Of a DNA stretch of 10,148 nucleotides, positions 1 through 8,136 are shown piece by piece. Made by a program: the position numbers and the translations under genes. The notes under the pieces are model-generated. The model did not search any database and was not told where the DNA came from. It was given only the letters and a program-made list of their open reading frames with translations. Within the stretch, counting starts at the first letter, position 1. The number at the start of each line of letters is the position of its first letter. Origin of the DNA: an uncultured Bacteroidales bacterium (GTDB lineage Bacteria; Bacteroidota; Bacteroidia; Bacteroidales; WCHB1-69); contig ONXT01000051.1 of the NCBI GenBank assembly GCA_900321845.1, forward strand, positions 1 to 10,148, read 5' to 3'.

Positions 1-2242
1 CTTTCTTGGTGGTGTCGAAGGTGACGGTCTGCATCACCAACGGGAACTCGCCCATCTTGAGTTGTACCTTGTTGAGTACCAATCTGTCAGCCTCCGGCGT
101 AATGACCTCTTTGCTCAGCTTGTCTAACGCCTTCGGGAAACATTTGATCTTGTCGTTGAGGTCGGCCACAAATTCCGGCGGATCTTTCAACTTGAAGGCG
201 GCGTAGTGCGACTTGCCATTATTTAATATATTGTAATGGGAAGAGGTGTCTTCCATCTGCTTGATTCTCATCTCCACGACGGCTACATACTGCTCCTTGG
301 TCTTCAGCGTGTCGAACAGAAGTGAATCAATGTATTCGGTTTCCGTGATACTGTCTTTCACAAAGAAGAAGGACTTGACCTCGTTGGGTTTCTTGCCTTT
401 CGGCAGTTTGCCGACGCTGAGTTTGTAATAGACGGAATCGCCGTAATCCACGCCGGTGGCTTTCTTCCAGCGGAAGGAGAAGCTCTCGCGCTTGGTCACT
501 TCCGGAAATTCAGACTCCACCCATGTGGAATCATTCAGCGGTTTGCTGCTGAGGTCCACAGGATAGGTGAACTGGGGCGGATATACTTTGTCGAGGGCGC
601 CGCTGTCGATACCCCATGCGAAGACGACATTAGAGGAATAGTCATCCGTACCGAACATCACCTGGTCCACAATGCTGTCGTGGCTGGAGGGCATATTATG
701 AATGTACTCTGTGATGGTGTAGGTGGTACGCTGGTTGTATGAGTAGAAGGTTTCCGCATCGAGGTGCAGCACGTATTTGTACCCTTTTTGCAGCGTGTCG
801 GCCCAATGTTGGGGGAGAGACATCAGTTGTACAGGGTCAACGGTGAGGCTCGGATCGGGGCGGTTGCATTCTATTTCGTGCCTGCAGATGGGCTGCACGT
901 TCATAGAGTTGGCGATTTCTCCACCCACGTATTCATAAAGGGAGGCGGTGTATTTCACACGGAAGACGGAGTCGCCGCGCACGGGCATCCAGCGGATTTG
1001 CAGGGTGTCTGACGGGGTGACTTGGTAGTAGGGCTCGCTGCCGCCGACATAGGTGCTGTAGTGGTCATCGGCAGGTATCAGCGATGATTCTGCCGGAAGT
1101 CTGGTAATGAGCGCATTGGCGGTGGCATTGTCTTTTCCGGGAGTGAGGAAGAAGGGGTCGCGAATGGCTTTCTTCACTTGGGTGAGGTTGTCGGAAACGG
1201 AAGAGGTGGTGCTCCCTTGCAGGTTCTGGATGACCTCCTCCTGCCCCCATACGAAGGCGATCACCTGGCTCTTGCCTTCATTGCCCAAGGAGACATCGGT
1301 CAGCATATTGTTCCGTAAGGTCGCTATAACTTGCGCCGCATACACATGACCTCGTTGCAGACGGAAGTGGCGGTTGGCCACCGTGTCGTGGATGTAGGAG
1401 GTGCGATTGCGGTTCTCGATGGTAGCGATGGTGGCATTGTTGCGGATGGCATCCTGGATGTTTTGGTTCTTGTTGACTTCAACAATTTTCATTGTATAGT
1501 TGAAGTCGTTGACAGTAAGGCAGTTGGAGATAACTCCAGTCCAAGTGAAATTGACGGTGCGGCTCAACGGCAGTACGGTGTATTGGGAACTGTTCCGATT
1601 GTCGGAAGAGATGTCGGAACCGCCCAGCAGGTTGTTGGTGGGGTTGCTGTTGTTGAGGTTGCCCGCGCTGTAGCCGTTGACCGGCGAAGTGAATTCAGGT
1701 GCGGAACCCGAATAGCAGATGGTGAAGATGTAGCACACCTCTTCGCCCGCCGACATCGGATTGGGGTCGTTGCGCCCCGTCCAATAGTAGGGTTTGATGC
1801 AGAATCTGTATTGCCCTTCAGGAAGCGTGAACACATTGCTGGTCAGCTTGCTGCGGTCCACGTTGGTCTCGTAGGCATTGGCATTCAGGTTGCCGATAAT
1901 CTGGTCGAAGTGGTTGCGGTGCAGCAGCAGTGGCGTGGCTCCGATGGTGAGGGGCGTGTTCGGCTGGTACTCCTTCTTTGTGTTGACAAAAAAACTTTCG
2001 TTGGTGGCCGAGAACTCACACGAGAGGGAGATGGTGAAGTAGATCTGCTTCTCCTGCCCTGTGGTATTGACCATCTGAATGTTGAAATAGCGTCCCGGGT
2101 CGTCAAGATAGCTGAAGCCTGTGGCGGGGAACATCCGCACTTTCGGTGTGATGGTGGTCACAATATCTGTTTGCGCTGAAACGCTAAACAGCTGAAATAG
2201 AACGGATAGTAAAACGAGGGAAAGGGTAAGTGCTCTTTTCAT
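1..2242 (-). CDS. Secreted TANFOR-like / fibronectin-fold protein, C-terminus outside window
   Basis: The minus-strand frame from ATG at 2242 stays open for 747 codons to the window edge, so the end is missing. Residues 1-23 form a signal peptide (MKRALTLSLVLL..., cleavage likely at SVSA|Q). Residues about 33-180 resemble the TANFOR domain of Bacteroidota secreted proteins: a start-of-domain beta region, the stretch LPEGQYRFCI at 140-149, then FTSPVNG at 184-190. Further on, the pattern of alternating hydrophobics ending in a Trp (NFTW to W234, QIRW to W418, SFRW to W592) suggests at least three fibronectin III or Ig-like modules. No catalytic motif is visible. The gene starts 12 bases after the stop of the barrel gene, with no Shine-Dalgarno, so the two are almost certainly one operon. 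The role is unknown; a surface or periplasmic partner of the barrel is an inference. The reading frame is very sure, the TANFOR assignment from memory moderately so. Confidence 0.85.
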   Translation of the reverse strand, partial: MKRALTLSLVLLSVLFQLFSVSAQTDIVTTITPKVRMFPATGFSYLDDPGRYFNIQMVNTTGQEKQIYFTISLSCEFSATNESFFVNTKKEYQPNTPLTIGATPLLLHRNHFDQIIGNLNANAYETNVDRSKLTSNVFTLPEGQYRFCIKPYYWTGRNDPNPMSAGEEVCYIFTICYSGSAPEFTSPVNGYSAGNLNNSNPTNNLLGGSDISSDNRNSSQYTVLPLSRTVNFTWTGVISNCLTVNDFNYTMKIVEVNKNQNIQDAIRNNATIATIENRNRTSYIHDTVANRHFRLQRGHVYAAQVIATLRNNMLTDVSLGNEGKSQVIAFVWGQEEVIQNLQGSTTSSVSDNLTQVKKAIRDPFFLTPGKDNATANALITRLPAESSLIPADDHYSTYVGGSEPYYQVTPSDTLQIRWMPVRGDSVFRVKYTASLYEYVGGEIANSMNVQPICRHEIECNRPDPSLTVDPVQLMSLPQHWADTLQKGYKYVLHLDAETFYSYNQRTTYTITEYIHNMPSSHDSIVDQVMFGTDDYSSNVVFAWGIDSGALDKVYPPQFTYPVDLSSKPLNDSTWVESEFPEVTKRESFSFRWKKATGVDYGDSVYYKLSVGKLPKGKKPNEVKSFFFVKDSITETEYIDSLLFDTLKTKEQYVAVVEMRIKQMEDTSSHYNILNNGKSHYAAFKLKDPPEFVADLNDKIKCFPKALDKLSKEVITPEADRLVLNKVQLKMGEFPLVMQTVTFDTTKK

Positions 2243-2254
2243 ATTGTTGGTTTT

Positions 2255-4165
2255 TTATTTTTTTGACATCTGTTGTTTCTGAAGTTTTTGCGCCTGACGG
2301 GCGAGTTTGTGTTCTGCGCGTTCCTCTTTGGTCATCTTCTTGATGATGCGTGCGGCGAAGGCGTAGGAGTAGGCGAGGGTGAAGCGGCAGTCAAGCGTGG
2401 ACTGGATGCGCTGTCCGATGATCTCACGGTCGTTGAAGTTGCTGAGTGACAGGTAGAGAGAGGCAGTGTGCGCATTCTTGTAACTGAAGTTGCTGCCGAT
2501 ACTGTTGCTGATGGAGAAATTGTTGGTGGCGCCCTCGTTCTTTTGGATGTTGTAGCCGAAAGAACCGTTGTAGGAGAGTGTCCAGTTGGTCTTTTCTTTT
2601 TTCAAGATTTTGTAGCGCAAGCCCAGATTGAGGGTGTGTGCATCGTATTTGGCATATTGTGACGATGATATGGAGAAGTCGTAGCCGCAATCGAAGCCGA
2701 GACGGATGGCATCAAAGTCGATGCCGTAGCCGATGCCGGCAGTGATGGTCATCACGTCTGCTCCGGCAGTGTACAGCTTGTTGAGGTTGCTGTTCTGCAC
2801 AAAATTGAAATTCAAGGTAATGGAATGGGCGTAGGTTTTTTCGAAATTGACACAGGGAGAAACGGTTAGAGTGTGTACTATCTGGTTGATTCTCAGACTG
2901 TCAACCACCTTATAGGTGCCATCGTATTGGTCCTGTTTGATGCCGTTGTAGTTGATGCCGAGATTGAAGTGGCTGCCGATGTTGTTGTTCCAGTTCAGTG
3001 AGTAGGTGGCCACTTGGTTGGTGTACATCTGCTTTTTGTTGAGGTTGTCGCGTTGAATATAGCCGATGGCGCTGATGTTGGAGTGCCCTTTGAAGAGGGA
3101 GGTGTTGATGACGGCGCCGAGGCTATGCGAATTCTGGTTGAAATTGGCCGCACCGAGCGACACGTAGTCGGGTTGTATGAAGCGGTAGGTGAGGCTGGCA
3201 TTGAAGTTTCTGATGGTGAAGTTCATGGCGGCATCACCTGCGAATCGCAGCATGGTGTTGTTGCGGAAGGCAATCAGCCATTCGGTGTTGTGGAGCAGCC
3301 TCTCCACCTTTTCGTCTTGCCGCAGTACTTGGGCCAAAGTGTCGCGGGTGTCCATCGTGTAGAGGCTGGCACCGAGGTTGGCAGTGAAGGCGAACCACTT
3401 TCGGATGGCGAAACGACCTGAAATGCCGAGAGTGATGTTGTCGTGCGGGGCGATGGAATCCTGCCATTCCTGCGGCAGCGACTTGATGGCATCCTTGGCT
3501 TTCAGGAAGCTGAAATCGATGAAGTTGCGTTCATTGCCTGCGCCTACTCTGAATCCGACAGCATCGCGACGGTATTGCGGAAGCTCGGCTTCCGGCACGT
3601 TCAGTCCTAACAGCGAGTCCGCTAACTGTTGAAAAGCCGAGCGGTCGTCGTAGCCTTTGATGCGGGTAGCTTGTTGAAGATGGCCGCCAAACACGCCCAT
3701 ACGGAACTTCTTCCCCTGATACTCCGCCCCCACGCCAAGGAACGTGAGCCCCGAATAGGTGTAGTTGGAAAAGTGCATGCTGCTGTGACCAATGTGGAAC
3801 TTCCAGTTGCGCCACGTGGGCATGAAGCCGAGATGGAACGTCGGAAGTTGCGGATAGGAAAAGGAGGTGGTGTTGTTGGCGAAATAGAACGAGAAGGGTA
3901 GTTGGAAACTATAGAACGACATGTTGATGGTGGCGTAGATGTTGGCAGAAAATGGCGTGCTTCCCGGATGGTTGGAGTTGTACGACACACCCGTCCCTGC
4001 GCCCACCGTGCCGCTGATGGCAAACGGATCAGCGTTCTTGATATCGTTGATACGGTCTCGAATCTGCCCTTGCGCGGCTCCAATCAGAAGGAAAAATGCC
4101 AATACGACGGCAATGCCCTTTTTGTATATGCTTCTCGTCTCGTAACAGGGTGGTTTATGTTTCAT
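2255..4165 (-). CDS. Outer-membrane beta-barrel-type protein (Bacteroidota, uncharacterised)
   Basis: A complete 636-residue protein. ATG at 4165 is the only Met before the hydrophobic segment. The signal peptide has an unusually long n-region (17 residues, with a Cys at 7), a hydrophobic core at 18-31 and likely cleavage at AQG|Q after residue 33. The mature protein is rich in short amphipathic strands with alternating aromatic and polar residues and Asn/Gly turns, as in outer-membrane barrels. The region from about residue 47 (DPFAISGTVGAGTGVSYNSN) through the HIGHSSMHFSNYTYSG stretch resembles a widespread Bacteroidota family usually annotated only as hypothetical or outer-membrane protein and found next to TANFOR or fibronectin-like genes. 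After the last aromatic strand (LAYSYAFAA) comes a basic, Lys/Gln-rich tail of about 30 residues, probably periplasmic. It is the first gene of the leftward operon, with a promoter at 4314-4345. Function unknown; a transport or anchoring role is only inferred. Confidence 0.85.
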   Translation of the reverse strand: MKHKPPCYETRSIYKKGIAVVLAFFLLIGAAQGQIRDRINDIKNADPFAISGTVGAGTGVSYNSNHPGSTPFSANIYATINMSFYSFQLPFSFYFANNTTSFSYPQLPTFHLGFMPTWRNWKFHIGHSSMHFSNYTYSGLTFLGVGAEYQGKKFRMGVFGGHLQQATRIKGYDDRSAFQQLADSLLGLNVPEAELPQYRRDAVGFRVGAGNERNFIDFSFLKAKDAIKSLPQEWQDSIAPHDNITLGISGRFAIRKWFAFTANLGASLYTMDTRDTLAQVLRQDEKVERLLHNTEWLIAFRNNTMLRFAGDAAMNFTIRNFNASLTYRFIQPDYVSLGAANFNQNSHSLGAVINTSLFKGHSNISAIGYIQRDNLNKKQMYTNQVATYSLNWNNNIGSHFNLGINYNGIKQDQYDGTYKVVDSLRINQIVHTLTVSPCVNFEKTYAHSITLNFNFVQNSNLNKLYTAGADVMTITAGIGYGIDFDAIRLGFDCGYDFSISSSQYAKYDAHTLNLGLRYKILKKEKTNWTLSYNGSFGYNIQKNEGATNNFSISNSIGSNFSYKNAHTASLYLSLSNFNDREIIGQRIQSTLDCRFTLAYSYAFAARIIKKMTKEERAEHKLARQAQKLQKQQMSKK

Positions 4166-4247
4166 CTCGTTGCGTATGGATTGGGTTATTCTGTTTCGTT
4201 ATACTGCAATCGTTGTGTTTGAAAATGAGTGTGTTAGTGCGAAAATC

Positions 4248-4293
4248 AAGCACTTTTTATAAGTGGGATTCCTTTATTTTACATAAAGTGCTT
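4248..4293 (-). other. Inverted repeat in predicted leader of the leftward operon
   Basis: AAGCACTTT at 4248-4256 and AAAGTGCTT at 4285-4293 are perfect reverse complements (9 bp) separated by 28 bases. A smaller hairpin, CACTT (4251-4255) with AAGTG (4261-4265), uses the same left arm, so the two pairings exclude each other. If transcription starts near 4307 on the minus strand, the whole element lies in the untranslated leader, over 80 bases before the barrel start codon. It has no run of U suited to an intrinsic terminator. It could be a leader RNA structure or a protein-binding site; the sequence does not decide. Confidence 0.4.
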
Positions 4294-4313
4294 TTTAGTG
4301 AAGATTTAATTTG

Positions 4314-4345
4314 CAAAAATAGATTAAATATTTTATTAATGCAAA
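4314..4345 (-). promoter_or_regulatory. Bacteroides-type promoter for the leftward operon
   Basis: On the minus strand there is a TTTG (4345-4342), then 20 bases, then TATTTTTG (4321-4314). This matches the -33 TTTG and -7 TAnnTTTG consensus of the Bacteroidota primary sigma factor at normal spacing. It predicts a start near 4307 and a leader of about 140 bases before the ATG at 4165. A second perfect TAnnTTTG on the same strand (4364-4357) lacks a partner TTTG at proper distance and is the weaker candidate. Confidence 0.6.
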
Positions 4346-4360
4346 TTTTATTAATGCAAA
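4330..4360. repeat. Perfect tandem duplication of a 15-bp unit
   Basis: The unit TTTTATTAATGCAAA occurs at 4331-4345 and again, directly abutting, at 4346-4360; the preceding base (A, 4330) also fits the period. Each copy ends in CAAA, which reads TTTG on the minus strand, and the left copy supplies the -33 box of the leftward promoter. The right copy runs into the second -7-like element. The arrangement could be a slippage product that places promoter boxes, or a pair of binding sites for a regulator. Confidence 0.85.
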
Positions 4361-4429
4361 AATACTCTTCGTCAGGAATAGAGCTCGGAACTATCCCAAA
4401 TTAATCACGAATCATTAAGCATTATTTTG

Positions 4430-4437
4430 TATTTTTG
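4430..4437 (+). promoter_or_regulatory. -7 element of the transporter operon promoter
   Basis: TATTTTTG matches the Bacteroidota -7 consensus TAnnTTTG exactly. It would place the start near 4444 and give a leader of roughly 45-50 bases before ATG 4492. I could not find a clear TTTG at the -33 position (about 4406-4409 reads cacg), so strength or activator dependence is uncertain. Confidence 0.45.
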
Positions 4438-4491
4438 CACCCTCTTTCAAAAATGAAATCAATTATTCATACTTAACATAATTTGTGCAAA

Positions 4492-6489
4492 ATGAAAGAA
4501 AATGAAGAAAACATCACGCCCGAAAACGAGGTGAAGGTTCCTGACAACGCCTATCGCGAACTCAAAGAGGGCGAAGAGTACAAACCGATACTTCTTTCCA
4601 CAAAGAAGTACCCTGAAATCAATGCATGGACTATCGTCTGGGGTATTCTGATGGCGATTATCTTTTCTGCGGCGACTGCCTACTCCGGACTGCGTTTCGG
4701 ACAGGTGTTCGAAGCGGCCATCCCGATTGCCATCATCGCTGTGGGCGCTTCCACCATTGCGAAGCGTAAAAGCGCGCTCTCCGAAAATGTCATCATCCAA
4801 TCCATCGGCGCCAGTTCAGGCGTGATTGTTGCGGGTGCCATCTTCACACTTCCCGCCATCTACATCATCCAAGAACGCAATCCAGGCATCCAACTCGATG
4901 TCAACTTCTTCCAAATCTTCCTCGCCTCTCTCTTCGGCGGCTTCCTCGGCATCCTTTTCTTGATTCCCTTCCGCAAGTATTTCGTTTCGGATATGCACGG
5001 CAAGTACCCCTTCCCCGAAGCCACCGCCACCACCGAAATTCTTGTTTCGGGTGCTAAAGGTGGAAAACAACTTAAACTGTTGTTGCTCAGTGGTTTGATT
5101 GGTGGTTTGTACGACTTTTGTGCCTCCACTTTCCAATTCTGGTCTGAAACCATTTCCTCCCGCTGGATGGCTTGGGGTGATGCGCTGGCCAACAACCACA
5201 AGTTCGTCTTCAATATGAGCGGCACGGGCATCCTGCTTGGTACCGGCTATCTGATTGGCCTGAAGTACGCTGCCATCATCTGCGCCGGCTCCTTCCTCTC
5301 GTGGTGGGTCATTGTGCCCCTGCTTGGTCAGTACGGCGCTGCCGACATTGTGGCACTGGGACCTGAGGAGATTTTCACCAATTATGTGAAATACATCGGC
5401 ATTGGCGGCATCGCTATGGCCGGCATTCTCGGCGTTATCAAGTCGGCGGGTGTCATCAAAACCTCCTTCGGCACCATCTTCCGTGGTAAGAAAGATGCTA
5501 CCGAGGAAGAGACGAAAGTGCTGCGTACCCAACGCGACATCTCCATGAAAATCATCCTCTTCGGCTTCCTTGGCATCCTCGTTCTGATGGGTGTCTTCTT
5601 CGCCTTCGGCGGTTTGAATATGAACTTCACCCAAGTACTCGTGGGACTGTTGATCGTCTTCGCTTTCGCGTTCCTGTTCACCACCGTGGCCGCCACCGCC
5701 ATCGCCACCGTGGGTAGCAACCCCGTTTCCGGCATGACCATGATGACCTTGATTCTCTCATCCTTCATCTTGGCGGCGGTCGGCTTGAAAGGCCCCGCGG
5801 GAATGGTCACCGCCCTGATTGTCGGTGGCATCGTCTGCTCGGCCCTCGCCATGGCGGGCGGCTTCATCACCGACCTCAAAATCGGTTACTGGATCGGCAC
5901 ATCCCCCTATAAACAACAGACATTCAAGTTCTTGGGTACTTTTGTTTCCGCCCTGACTGTCGGCGGTGTCATCATTATCCTTTCCGACACTTACGGCTAT
6001 ACGGGAGCAGATGCTTTGGCAGCACCTCAGGCGAACGCAATGGCCGCCATTGTGGAACCGCTGATGAGCGGCGGACAGGCCCCGTGGATGCTCTACATCG
6101 TGGGTGCCGTGCTCGCGCTGCTCCTCGATATGATCGGCATTCCTGCGCTCGCTTTCTCTTTGGGTATGTTCCTGCCCTTGCAACTGAACATCCCGTTGCT
6201 GGTTGGTGGCGCCATTGCTTGGTTTATCGGTTCGCGCAGCAAAGACGAAGCCGTGAATAAAGCACGTAAGGACAAAGGCACGCTGCTCGCCTCTGGTCTG
6301 TTGGCTGGTGCGGCCATTTTTGGAGTTATCAGCGCCATCCTTCGCTACGCGGGCGTTACTGAAAAAATCGCCATGCCCGAAAGCTACATCGGCACTACCC
6401 CCTTCAATGTCTTGGCTGTAGTGATGTTCATCGCACTTTGCATCTACCTGATTGCACACTCGATGAGCGGGTCGAAGAGCGAAAAATAG
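4492..6489 (+). CDS. OPT-family oligopeptide transporter
   Basis: An inner-membrane transporter of 665 residues, the usual size for bacterial OPT proteins, which import small peptides, probably by proton symport (family knowledge). Residues 1-43 are hydrophilic; about a dozen or more hydrophobic segments follow. Family-like stretches include AYSGLRFGQVFEAAIP at 63-78, SNPVSGMT ending at 416 (the NPxSGMT signature region) and LLLDMIGIPALAFSLG at 544-558 near the C-terminus. The ATG at 4492 is preferred to a TTG three codons upstream because it has an A-rich context and the upstream codons add nothing. It is the first gene of the rightward group; the dipeptidase starts 35 bases after its stop. 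The exact substrate cannot be read from the sequence; some OPT relatives carry metal chelates, but the neighbouring dipeptidase favours peptides. Confidence 0.93.
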   Translation: MKENEENITPENEVKVPDNAYRELKEGEEYKPILLSTKKYPEINAWTIVWGILMAIIFSAATAYSGLRFGQVFEAAIPIAIIAVGASTIAKRKSALSENVIIQSIGASSGVIVAGAIFTLPAIYIIQERNPGIQLDVNFFQIFLASLFGGFLGILFLIPFRKYFVSDMHGKYPFPEATATTEILVSGAKGGKQLKLLLLSGLIGGLYDFCASTFQFWSETISSRWMAWGDALANNHKFVFNMSGTGILLGTGYLIGLKYAAIICAGSFLSWWVIVPLLGQYGAADIVALGPEEIFTNYVKYIGIGGIAMAGILGVIKSAGVIKTSFGTIFRGKKDATEEETKVLRTQRDISMKIILFGFLGILVLMGVFFAFGGLNMNFTQVLVGLLIVFAFAFLFTTVAATAIATVGSNPVSGMTMMTLILSSFILAAVGLKGPAGMVTALIVGGIVCSALAMAGGFITDLKIGYWIGTSPYKQQTFKFLGTFVSALTVGGVIIILSDTYGYTGADALAAPQANAMAAIVEPLMSGGQAPWMLYIVGAVLALLLDMIGIPALAFSLGMFLPLQLNIPLLVGGAIAWFIGSRSKDEAVNKARKDKGTLLASGLLAGAAIFGVISAILRYAGVTEKIAMPESYIGTTPFNVLAVVMFIALCIYLIAHSMSGSKSEK

Positions 6490-6524
6490 CGTTTTATTGA
6501 TAAAATCAAAGCAACACATTGAAT

Positions 6525-8129
6525 ATGAAGAGATTATATTTGTCAATTCTCGTTTTCTTCCTCGTTGTCGCGGTTCAAGCGCAGGAGGTTCCCGAACATT
6601 TGGTGGGGGCGAACTGCACCTCCATCATGGTGGGCAAGCAGGCTTCTGCCGACGGCTCCGTCATCACCTCGCACACCTGCGACGGCATGTATCGCACCTG
6701 GCTGACCATGGAACCCGCCGCCGATCACAAGCCCGGCACTATGCACAAGGTCTTTAAGGGAACGATGCACACCGCCGATCCGAAGGACACCGCAGGCATG
6801 AAACTCGCGGGCGAGATTCCGGAAGCCCCGCACACCTACGCTTACTTGAACACCTCCTATCCCTGCATGAACGAGAAACAGCTGGCGATGGGCGAAAGCA
6901 CCTTCTCCGGCCCCGACACGCTTGTCAATTCCAATGGGATGTTTTTGATTGAGGAACTCCAGCGTATCGCCCTGCAACGCTGCGACAACGCCCGCGATGC
7001 CATACGGCTCATCGGTGATTTGGTTAAACAGTACGGCTATGGCGACGGTGGCGAGTGCATCACGATTGCCGACAAGAACGAGGTTTGGCAAATGGAGATT
7101 CTGGGTGAGGGCCCCGACAAAATCGGGGGCATCTGGGCGGCACAGCGCGTGCCCGACAATCAAGTGGCGGTGAGCTGCAACGTGGCCCGCATCACTACGC
7201 TCCAACGCAACAATCCCGACTACTTTCTCTGCTCCGACAACATTGAGGAGGTGGCCAAGAAATATGGCTGCTGGGATGGTCAGGGCGAGTTCGTCTGGTG
7301 GCGAGCCTTCCTCTCCGATTATGCCGGCGGCAAGAACCATACGGAGCGCGAATGGTATATTTTCAACCAGTTGGCACCCTCGCTCCACCTGGATCTGGAA
7401 GCCGAGGAACTGCCCTTCTCCATCGTTCCTGAGGAGAAGGTGAGCGCTCGCAAAGTGATGGAACTCTTCCGCGCCAACTACGAGGGGTGCCCTGAAGTGG
7501 ATCAGACTGCTAATCTGAAATGCCCCGTCACCCACTACAACGACGAGGGCAAGGTGGTGACCGACACGATGGTCTGCCCTAATGCCAACCCGTGGATGAG
7601 TGGCAGCGAACGCGCCCTCTACAATGCCTTGAAACCGGGCACAGTCACCTTCCACCGTGGCATCGCCATGTCGTGGTGTTCCTATTCCACCGTCATCCAA
7701 TGCCGCGATTGGCTGCCCGATGCAGTCGGAGGTCTGTGCTGGTTCTCCTTCGAGAACCCCGGACAAAGCCCGCGCATTCCGATTTTTGCTGGCAACACGC
7801 AATTGCCCAAGGGCTTCAACCTGTGCGGACATCACGGCTTCTCCGACGAAGCCGCCTTGTGGCACTATCGCAAAGCCAACAAACTGGCCCAAGTGCGCTG
7901 GGGCAGCACCCAAAAACTGATGTACAAGAATATCCTCCAATACGAGGACAAAGCCGCCACCGAACTTCCCGACTTGGAGAAGAATGCGACCGATCTGGCC
8001 AAGAACAACAAGATGAAGAACGTTCGCAAACTGCTCAACGACTACAGCTACAACTTCGCCGAGGAGACGCACAAGACGTGGAGTGAGATGGAGCACAAGT
8101 TCTGGGAGAATTTCTGGACCGGCTTCTGA
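6525..8129 (+). CDS. Exported C69-family dipeptidase
   Basis: A cysteine dipeptidase of the Ntn-hydrolase fold (peptidase family C69, PepD type), 534 residues. The signal peptide covers residues 1-19 (cleavage VQA|Q), so it acts in the periplasm or outside. The stretch NCTSIMVGKQASADGSVIT (30-48) matches the family's catalytic N-terminus. Cys31 should be the nucleophile, freed when the 11 residues after the signal peptide are removed. Other family-like pieces are VWQMEILG at 187-194 and AAQRVPDNQVAV from 205. ATG 6525 is chosen over an in-frame TTG two codons upstream because it begins a typical signal peptide. It sits 35 bases after the OPT gene, which fits a peptide-use pathway: the enzyme trims peptides and the transporter takes up small ones. 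The M50 gene follows after 7 bases. Substrate range unknown. Confidence 0.92.
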   Translation: MKRLYLSILVFFLVVAVQAQEVPEHLVGANCTSIMVGKQASADGSVITSHTCDGMYRTWLTMEPAADHKPGTMHKVFKGTMHTADPKDTAGMKLAGEIPEAPHTYAYLNTSYPCMNEKQLAMGESTFSGPDTLVNSNGMFLIEELQRIALQRCDNARDAIRLIGDLVKQYGYGDGGECITIADKNEVWQMEILGEGPDKIGGIWAAQRVPDNQVAVSCNVARITTLQRNNPDYFLCSDNIEEVAKKYGCWDGQGEFVWWRAFLSDYAGGKNHTEREWYIFNQLAPSLHLDLEAEELPFSIVPEEKVSARKVMELFRANYEGCPEVDQTANLKCPVTHYNDEGKVVTDTMVCPNANPWMSGSERALYNALKPGTVTFHRGIAMSWCSYSTVIQCRDWLPDAVGGLCWFSFENPGQSPRIPIFAGNTQLPKGFNLCGHHGFSDEAALWHYRKANKLAQVRWGSTQKLMYKNILQYEDKAATELPDLEKNATDLAKNNKMKNVRKLLNDYSYNFAEETHKTWSEMEHKFWENFWTGF

Positions 8130-8136
8130 TTCCGTT

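Larger units (their letters stand above)
4166..4491. other. Divergent AT-rich intergenic region
   Basis: These 326 bases separate the leftward barrel operon from the rightward transporter operon. The stretch from about 4240 to 4490 is clearly more AT-rich than the flanking genes. It contains the leftward promoter (4314-4345), the tandem 15-bp repeat (4330-4360), the inverted repeat in the leftward leader (4248-4293) and the rightward -7 element (4430-4437). A plus-strand frame at 4096-4404 crosses into it but has no convincing start context or protein-like composition. I see no tRNA and no riboswitch that I recognise. Confidence 0.8.

Noticed and set aside
1331..2179. A 282-codon plus-strand open frame inside the TANFOR-like gene
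   Set aside because: Val/Gly/Asp-rich shadow of the real minus-strand gene, which has a signal peptide and continuous coherent protein over 747 codons.
6492..6505. Possible terminator hairpin (TTTTA..TAAAA) between the OPT and dipeptidase genes
   Set aside because: Only a 5-bp pure A-T stem with no following U tract; too weak to stop transcription, and the spacing fits an operon.
4816..6546. Two long minus-strand open frames (4816-5634 and 5758-6546) opposite the OPT gene
   Set aside because: They are antisense to a clearly conserved membrane transporter, and their products are low-complexity, charged sequences without domains.
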